DNA of 64,000 bases, taken from NCBI RefSeq assembly GCF_000409775.1, contig NZ_KE332397.1, positions 24,263 to 88,262 on the forward strand, in the 5' to 3' direction. Position 1 is the first letter of the stretch; every line of letters starts with the position of its first letter. The notes under the pieces were generated by a model. That model was not told the DNA's origin and searched no databases. It saw only the letters and a program-made list of their open reading frames with translations. The stretch comes from Litchfieldella anticariensis FP35 = DSM 16096 (GTDB lineage: Bacteria; Pseudomonadota; Gammaproteobacteria; Pseudomonadales; Halomonadaceae). Below are positions 58,317 through 64,000 of the stretch, one piece after another. A program made the position numbers and the translations under genes.

Positions 58317-58559
58317 GGGTAGGTCATCTGGCCTTTACCCGCCGAAGGACTAACCAGGTACGGGCTAACCGCCTGGCCTGGCCAACGCCCCCGACGCGGC
58401 AAACCGCCGTGATGAGAGTGCAGGCCCCAACCGGGCCTAAGGACGCCAGGGTTTGGCATCAGGTGCCGGTATCGACCGGCAGCGGCATACCGCCGCACTC
58501 GAACGTCGTAGCGCCATTGCGCACGACATGGCACTCGAGACCTCCAGGGGAGATACACA
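58317..58559 (+). promoter_or_regulatory. Hairpin-rich 5' leader of ilvI-ilvH
   Basis: The 565-base gap before ilvI contains no credible gene. Its last 240 bases fold by eye into a series of short perfect stems: GGGTA/TACCC (58317-58340), CCAGG/CCTGG (58354-58376), GCGG/CCGC (58396-58407), GGCCC/GGGCC (58423-58437), GCCGGT/ACCGGC with ATCG loop (58465-58480), GCGG/CCGC (58482-58493) and a bulged GTCGTaGCGC/GCGCACGAC stem (58505-58527). No Leu/Val/Ile-rich leader peptide or U-tract terminator is evident, so ordinary attenuation is not supported. Confidence 0.45.
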
Positions 58560-60284
58560 GTGGAACTGCTTTCCGGCGCCGACATGATCGCCCGCTTCCT
58601 CCAGGACGAGGGCGTCGAATACATCTATGGCTATCCCGGCGGGGCGGCGTTGCATATCTATGATGCGCTGTTTCGTCAGGACAAGGTCAAGCACATTCTG
58701 GTGCGACACGAACAGGCCGCCACTCACGCTGCCGATGGCTATGCCCGTGCTGCGGGCAAGCCGGGCGTGGTGCTGGTCACTTCCGGCCCCGGCGCGACCA
58801 ACGCCGTGACCGGTATTGCCACCGCCTATATGGATTCCATTCCGATGGTGGTGCTCTGCGGTCAGGTGATGAGCCACCTGATCGGTGACGATGCCTTTCA
58901 GGAAACCGACATCATCGGGGTAACCCGCCCGATCGTGAAGCACAGCTTTTCGATCAAACATCCCTCCGAGATTCCCGAAGTTCTGAAAAAGGCCTTCTAT
59001 CTGGCTTCGACCGGACGGCCTGGTCCGGTGGTGGTGGACATTCCCAAGGACATGACCGCACCCACCGAGCGTTACGAGTACGTCTATCCGAAGAAGGTCA
59101 AGCTGCGCTCCTACAACCCGGTTACTCGTGGCCATACCGGTCAGATCAAGAAGGCCGTGGAGCTAATGCTCAAGGCCAAGCGGCCAGTGTTCTACACCGG
59201 TGGTGGCGTAGTCACCGGCAACGCCAGTGAAGCGCTGACTGACCTGGTTCAGCGACTAGGCTTCCCGATCACCACTACCTTGATGGGCATCGGTTCCTAC
59301 CCGCAGGGCGATCGCCAATGCTTGGGGTGGTTGGGCATGCATGGCTCCTACGAGTCGAACATGGCCATGCACCATGCTGACTTGGTCATTGCCATCGGCG
59401 CGCGCTTCGACGACCGGGTAACCAACAACACCTCCAAGTTCTGTCCCACAGCCAAGATCGTGCATGTCGATATCGATCCTAGTTCGGTATCGAAGACGGT
59501 GCGTGCCGACGTGCCTATCGTCGGACCGGCACAGAGCGTCATCAACGAGATGATCAGCCTGGTGCAGGGCAAGGAGAACGCACACCCTGAAGCGCTTGAT
59601 GAATGGTGGCAGAAAATCGATGGTTGGCGCGAGGAACGGCACGGCAAGCTCTACGAACCGTCGCAGCCTGGTGAGCAGCTCAAGCCGCAGGAGGTGATAG
59701 AAGCACTGTTCAAGACCACCAATGGCGAGGCTTTCATCACCACTGACGTGGGGCAGCACCAGATGTTTGCCGCCCAGTACTACAAATTCGCCAAACCCAA
59801 CCGCTTCATCACTTCCGGTGGATTGGGCACCATGGGCTTCGGTTTCCCGGCGGCGATGGGTATCAAGATGAGCTATCCGGACGATGAAGTGGTCTGCATC
59901 ACAGGTGAAGGCAGCTTCCAGATGATGATGCAGGAGCTATCGACCTGTAAGCAGTACGGGGTCGGGGTGAAGATCGTCAACCTCAACAATGGTTCCCTGG
60001 GCATGGTGCGTCAGTGGCAGGACCTCAACTACAAGTCCCGCCATGCGCATTCCTACATGGAGTCACTCCCGGATTTCCAGCAACTGATCGAGTCATATGG
60101 CTTCACCGCTATGCGAGTGAATACCAAGGAAGAGCTTGAGCCGGCATTGGAACGAGCGTTCGCTGACAAGCACGAACTGGTGTTCCTCGATGTTTACGTC
60201 GACCCGCGCGAACACGTGTATCCGATGCAGGTGCCCTTGGGCTCCATGCGTGACATGCTGCTTTCGAAGACGGAGCGGACCTGA
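58560..60284 (+). CDS. ilvI: Acetolactate synthase large subunit
   Basis: A GTG start behind AGGGGAG gives 574 residues. The ThDP-activating Glu51 lies in VRHEQAATHAADGYARA. The FAD/ThDP fold shows GPGATNAVTGIATAYMDS and the metal-ThDP motif ITGEGSFQMM...NLNNGSLGMVRQW. It condenses two pyruvates, or pyruvate with 2-ketobutyrate, in branched-chain amino acid synthesis. The TGA overlaps the ilvH ATG by one base. The order ilvI-ilvH-ilvC-pssA is also that of Pseudomonas. Confidence 0.97.
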   Translation: MELLSGADMIARFLQDEGVEYIYGYPGGAALHIYDALFRQDKVKHILVRHEQAATHAADGYARAAGKPGVVLVTSGPGATNAVTGIATAYMDSIPMVVLCGQVMSHLIGDDAFQETDIIGVTRPIVKHSFSIKHPSEIPEVLKKAFYLASTGRPGPVVVDIPKDMTAPTERYEYVYPKKVKLRSYNPVTRGHTGQIKKAVELMLKAKRPVFYTGGGVVTGNASEALTDLVQRLGFPITTTLMGIGSYPQGDRQCLGWLGMHGSYESNMAMHHADLVIAIGARFDDRVTNNTSKFCPTAKIVHVDIDPSSVSKTVRADVPIVGPAQSVINEMISLVQGKENAHPEALDEWWQKIDGWREERHGKLYEPSQPGEQLKPQEVIEALFKTTNGEAFITTDVGQHQMFAAQYYKFAKPNRFITSGGLGTMGFGFPAAMGIKMSYPDDEVVCITGEGSFQMMMQELSTCKQYGVGVKIVNLNNGSLGMVRQWQDLNYKSRHAHSYMESLPDFQQLIESYGFTAMRVNTKEELEPALERAFADKHELVFLDVYVDPREHVYPMQVPLGSMRDMLLSKTERT

Positions 60285-60775
60285 TGCGCCATATCATCTC
60301 GATTCTGATGGAAAACGAACCTGGCGCCCTGTCCCGTGTGGTGGGGCTTTTCGCCCAGCGCAACTACAACATCGAGACGCTCAACGTGGCGCCGACCGAT
60401 GACCCGACGCTGTCGCGGCTGACGGTGACGACCATTGGCGATGACCGGGTGATCGAGCAGATTACCAAGCATCTCAACAAGCTGATTGACGTGGTCAAGC
60501 TGGTCGACCTGACTGAAGGCAACCATATCGAGCGTGAGTTGATGCTGGTCAAGGTCAAGGCACTGGGCGCGGCTCGCGATGAGGTCAAACGCACTGCGGA
60601 TATCTTCCGCGCGCAGATCGTTGACGTGACCCCAAGCTTGTATACCGTTCAGATCACCGGCGACGCCGGCAAGTTGGATGCTTTCCTGCAGGCGATGGCC
60701 CCGGTCGGCGTTCTCGAAGTGGCACGCACCGGTGTCTCGGGTATTGCCCGGGGGGAGAAGGTGCTCAACCTCTAG
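60284..60775 (+). CDS. ilvH: Acetolactate synthase regulatory subunit
   Basis: The product has 163 residues, the same as E. coli IlvH. The N-terminal ACT domain (MRHIISILMENEPGALSRVVGLFAQRNYNI, in two parts) binds valine for feedback inhibition, and the C-terminal domain (about 80-163) ends in RGEKVLNL. It activates IlvI and confers valine sensitivity. It is translationally coupled to ilvI through TGATG. Confidence 0.97.
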   Translation: MRHIISILMENEPGALSRVVGLFAQRNYNIETLNVAPTDDPTLSRLTVTTIGDDRVIEQITKHLNKLIDVVKLVDLTEGNHIERELMLVKVKALGAARDEVKRTADIFRAQIVDVTPSLYTVQITGDAGKLDAFLQAMAPVGVLEVARTGVSGIARGEKVLNL

Positions 60776-60802
60776 GGTAAAGACTCGACAGGTTGTTAGT
60801 TT

Positions 60803-60828
60803 AAGCCGCTCTTCGGAGCGGCTTTTTT
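60803..60828 (+). terminator. Rho-independent terminator of ilvIH
   Basis: AAGCCGCTC (60803-60811) pairs with GAGCGGCTT (60816-60824) around a TTCG loop, with T residues to 60828. The facing ilvY gene ends at 60850. Confidence 0.93.
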
Positions 60829-60849
60829 CATGTGTCGAATTTCCGTTCG

Positions 60850-61728
60850 TTATGCTTCTGCCCATAAAGCCCGAATCAGTGGGCTCTTCAGGCGTCGTTG
60901 AGCCACGCATAAGCCGACATCGTAATGCGGTAGTTCCGGTTTGACTGGGAGGATCCGAATTCGGTCGACCAAGGGACTGTTGTCGAGCACGATCTTGGGT
61001 ACTACACCTACGCCAAATCCCAGCCCCACCATGCTGACGATAGCCTCATTGCCGGCCACTTGGGCATAGATATGTGGGGCAATGCCAAGGGCCTTGAACC
61101 AGGTGTTGCTATGCTCACGAGCCAGACCTGATTCCGAGAGGATCATCGGTACCTGCCGCCACTGCTCGGGTTTTGGCACCTCCGGCGTTGCGGGAATCCA
61201 AGGAGCCCCATCGCGTGGGGCGATGAATACCAGCGGTGAAGTGGTCATCGGCTTGAAGGCCAAGGCCTCGGGTAGCGTGCGTGGGCGTGGGGTGATCGCC
61301 ATGTCCTCTTCGCCGGCCAGCACGCGAGACACGGACTCCGCCGGATCGCCTGTATGCAGCTTGATTTCGATGCGAGGATGACGTGCTCGGAAATCGCTCA
61401 ACAATTCGTAGAGGAAGCTGTAGCTGGCGGTGACGGAGCAATAGATGCTGATCTCGCCAGATAGCGCTTGGGTTTCTTCCATCAGGGCATGGCGCAATAA
61501 CTCCCACTGTTCCAAGGCTTCACGAGCGTATTCCTGGAAGATCCGCCCTTGGCGGGTCAATTCAACATGGCGGTTGTCGCGTTCGAATAGCGGCACGCCT
61601 AGACTGTCTTCGAGTTGGCGGATGCTGCGGCTCAGGGTCGAGGGGCTGACATGGCAAGCATCGCTGGCGCGGCCGAAGTGCAAGCTTTCGGTAAGGCTCA
61701 GGAAGTGTTTCAGGGGGCGCATATCCAT
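60850..61728 (-). CDS. ilvY: LysR-type regulator IlvY
   Basis: The product has 292 residues. The N-terminal winged helix starts MDMRPLKHFLSLTESLHFGRAS and includes HVSPSTLSRSIRQLE. The effector domain matches E. coli IlvY closely (SGEISIYCSVTASYSFL, IEIKLHTGDPAESV, AGNEAIVSMVGLGFGVGVVP). It activates ilvC when acetolactate or acetohydroxybutyrate binds. The divergent placement against ilvC is the classical arrangement and supports the call. Confidence 0.93.
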   Translation of the reverse strand: MDMRPLKHFLSLTESLHFGRASDACHVSPSTLSRSIRQLEDSLGVPLFERDNRHVELTRQGRIFQEYAREALEQWELLRHALMEETQALSGEISIYCSVTASYSFLYELLSDFRARHPRIEIKLHTGDPAESVSRVLAGEEDMAITPRPRTLPEALAFKPMTTSPLVFIAPRDGAPWIPATPEVPKPEQWRQVPMILSESGLAREHSNTWFKALGIAPHIYAQVAGNEAIVSMVGLGFGVGVVPKIVLDNSPLVDRIRILPVKPELPHYDVGLCVAQRRLKSPLIRALWAEA

Positions 61729-61760
61729 AACGGCATCGTTTCATTTCTCGGTTCGTGTCG

Positions 61761-61784
61761 TTGCAAATATAGCGTTTTACGCAA
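61761..61784. promoter_or_regulatory. Candidate IlvY operator
   Basis: In the 175-base ilvY-ilvC spacer, TTGC (61761-61764) and GCAA (61781-61784) form an interrupted palindrome with GCGT-TTT-ACGC (61772-61782) nested in it. LysR regulators bind such sites between divergent promoters. The assignment rests on position and symmetry only. Confidence 0.4.
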
Positions 61785-61843
61785 TGCGTTGTCGTGCCGT
61801 ATCTTGTGCGCATCGGCACCGAATACTACAAGCGCCGCAGTAG

Positions 61844-62920
<1,077 letters not shown>

Positions 62921-62939
62921 TAGGTCTGGCTAGTTGACG

Positions 62940-62973
62940 ACAAGAAGGGCGCGGATATCCGCGCCCTTCTTGT
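62940..62973. terminator. Terminator of ilvC, perfect 34-nt palindrome
   Basis: The 34 bases from 62940 to 62973 are an exact inverted repeat with no spacer, centred between 62956 and 62957. In RNA the middle GGATATCC would form the loop. The core arm is GGGCGCGG, and TTCTTGTT follows. It would act on both strands. Confidence 0.85.
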
Positions 62974-63071
62974 TATGGGGCAGTAACTGATATTCGCTAT
63001 CGTCGATGGAATGAGAGTGTAGAATCATCAGAGCGCCCAAGGCGTTTCTGTATGGCAACGGAACGAGACTC

Positions 63072-63908
63072 ATGAGCCAAGAGCCTAGTAACACCGAGCA
63101 CGAAAAAGCCGAACACGCCGATGACGATATCGCCTCCGCCTTCGTACGTGAGACGGAAGTCGTCGAAGAAGCGGTGGAAGACGGCAGGAAGGTGCGGCGC
63201 AGGGGGATTTATCTACTACCCAATTTGTTCACGACTTCGGCGCTGTTCTCGGGCTTCTTCGCTGTGGTCGCCGGCATCAATGGCGACTTCACTGCTGCTG
63301 CCGTCGCCATCTTCATCGCCATGATTCTGGACGGATTGGATGGTCGAGTAGCGCGCCTGACCAATACCCAGAGTGCCTTCGGCGCCGAATACGACAGCCT
63401 GTCCGACATGCTTTCCTTCGGCGTGGCACCGGGATTGGTCGCCTTCACTTGGATTCTCCAGGATATCGGCAAGACCGGATGGGTCGTGGCTTTTCTCTAC
63501 GTGGCATGTGCTGCCTTGCGTCTTGCACGTTTCAACGTCCAGCTTGGCAGTGTCGACAAGAAATGGTTCATCGGGCTACCAAGCCCGTCGGCAGCAGCCT
63601 TGGTGGCGGCCAGCGTGTGGACGTTTCACAGCTTCGACGCCGAAGCCTTTGGCTTCAAGTTATTGATGTTGTTGCTAGTAGCGACGGCCGGGGTATTGAT
63701 GGTCAGCAATATTCGCTACTACAGTTTCAAGGACATTGATCTCAAGGGACCAGTACCTTTCGTGGTGCTGTTGGCCATCGTACTTGGATTCGTAGTGATT
63801 TCGGTCGAGCCTTCGGCCATGCTGTTATTGCTGTTCGGTGCCTATGTGGCTTCCGGTCCGATCATGGCCATGATGCGCAAGATGAAGCGGCCCCCAGCAA
63901 GCGAGTAA
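63072..63908 (+). CDS. pssA: CDP-diacylglycerol-serine O-phosphatidyltransferase (type II PssA)
   Basis: The product has 278 residues. A soluble acidic N-terminus (about 1-40) precedes about eight membrane segments. The CDP-alcohol phosphatidyltransferase motif DGLDGRVARLTNTQSAFGAEYDSLSD, quoted in part, has all the conserved Asp, Gly and Ala-Arg residues. It makes phosphatidylserine, the precursor of phosphatidylethanolamine. This membrane form differs from the peripheral E. coli PssA. In Pseudomonas the same gene follows ilvC and precedes an rRNA operon. Confidence 0.94.
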   Translation: MSQEPSNTEHEKAEHADDDIASAFVRETEVVEEAVEDGRKVRRRGIYLLPNLFTTSALFSGFFAVVAGINGDFTAAAVAIFIAMILDGLDGRVARLTNTQSAFGAEYDSLSDMLSFGVAPGLVAFTWILQDIGKTGWVVAFLYVACAALRLARFNVQLGSVDKKWFIGLPSPSAAALVAASVWTFHSFDAEAFGFKLLMLLLVATAGVLMVSNIRYYSFKDIDLKGPVPFVVLLAIVLGFVVISVEPSAMLLLLFGAYVASGPIMAMMRKMKRPPASE

Positions 63909-63927
63909 TTTTTTTGTCATTTAGGGC

Positions 63928-63956
63928 TTGTCAGTAAGCTTCGATATCCGTAAAGT
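63928..63956 (+). promoter_or_regulatory. Strong promoter, probably of a ribosomal RNA operon
   Basis: TTGTCA (63928-63933) and TAAAGT (63951-63956) are spaced by exactly 17 bases. An A/T-rich tract upstream (63906-63922) could be an UP element. The ACGCATCC that follows is a GC-containing discriminator of the stringent type. No protein start follows in the remaining 44 bases. The rRNA assignment is an inference from promoter form and from the ilvC-pssA-rrn order known in Pseudomonas. Confidence 0.5.
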
Positions 63957-64000
63957 ACGCATCCGCTGCTGACGACGGGCACACGTTGTTGGCGGTGGAG

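Noticed and set aside
58409..58663. Second candidate leader frame overlapping ilvI
   Set aside because: It runs into ilvI in another frame, has no Leu/Ile/Val run, and lies within the hairpin region.

Overview
The window is a chromosomal segment of a gammaproteobacterium with high GC content. The best fit is Halomonadaceae (Halomonas or a close relative). This is an inference from protein similarity, from acidic tracts in RpoA, Obg and PssA of the kind seen in moderate halophiles, and from gene order that parallels Pseudomonas in several blocks. Most of the window is core genome. I see no insertion sequence, prophage, integrase or CRISPR array.

Layout: (1) 1-10.4 kb is the end of the S10 operon followed by the spc and alpha ribosomal protein operons (rplV to rplQ) with secY and rpoA, all on +, closed by a strong terminator. 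(2) 10.6-15.6 kb has uvrA on -, then a YajR-like MFS transporter and ssb on +. (3) 15.6-19.1 kb holds a degenerate RmlD-like gene and a PlsC-like acyltransferase on +, convergent with fabA-fabB on -. (4) 19.4-25.1 kb has a membrane PAS-GGDEF-EAL protein, a leftward cbiX-merR-phr cluster and a YfcH-type SDR. (5) 25.2-30 kb has rapA, an Lgt-like/TlpA fusion and two small genes. (6) 30-32.8 kb is a small module with a CBS-pair protein, DNA polymerase X and tRNA-Pro(CGG). (7) 32.9-45.4 kb has ispB divergent from rplU-rpmA-obgE-proB, then rpsT, murJ, ribF-ileS-lspA-fkpB-ispH. (8) 45.6-48.7 kb has a reduced type IV minor pilin set (pilE, pilV, pilW, fimT) and thiO. (9) 48.8-56.5 kb has a PP0621-like small protein, nadE, bamD divergent from rluD-pgeF, and clpB with a heat-shock promoter. 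(10) 56.6-63.9 kb has a sugar porter, ilvI-ilvH, ilvY divergent from ilvC, and pssA. The window ends with a strong promoter that probably belongs to a ribosomal RNA operon.

The least explained element is an intergenic repeat present twice (10.45-10.58 kb and 53.60-53.79 kb). Short perfect hairpins (5-bp stem, 3-nt loop) are spaced by a conserved 15-nt purine-rich linker. The stem sequences differ but stay complementary, and the array is followed by 6 or 7 copies of the heptamer TTCCTTC. Other points of interest are a phr-linked MerR regulator that has lost the cobalamin-binding residues although a CbiX-type chelatase gene lies in the same cluster, a hairpin-rich leader before ilvI, a spaced 12-bp operator pair before the sugar porter, and the Lgt-like/TlpA fusion.
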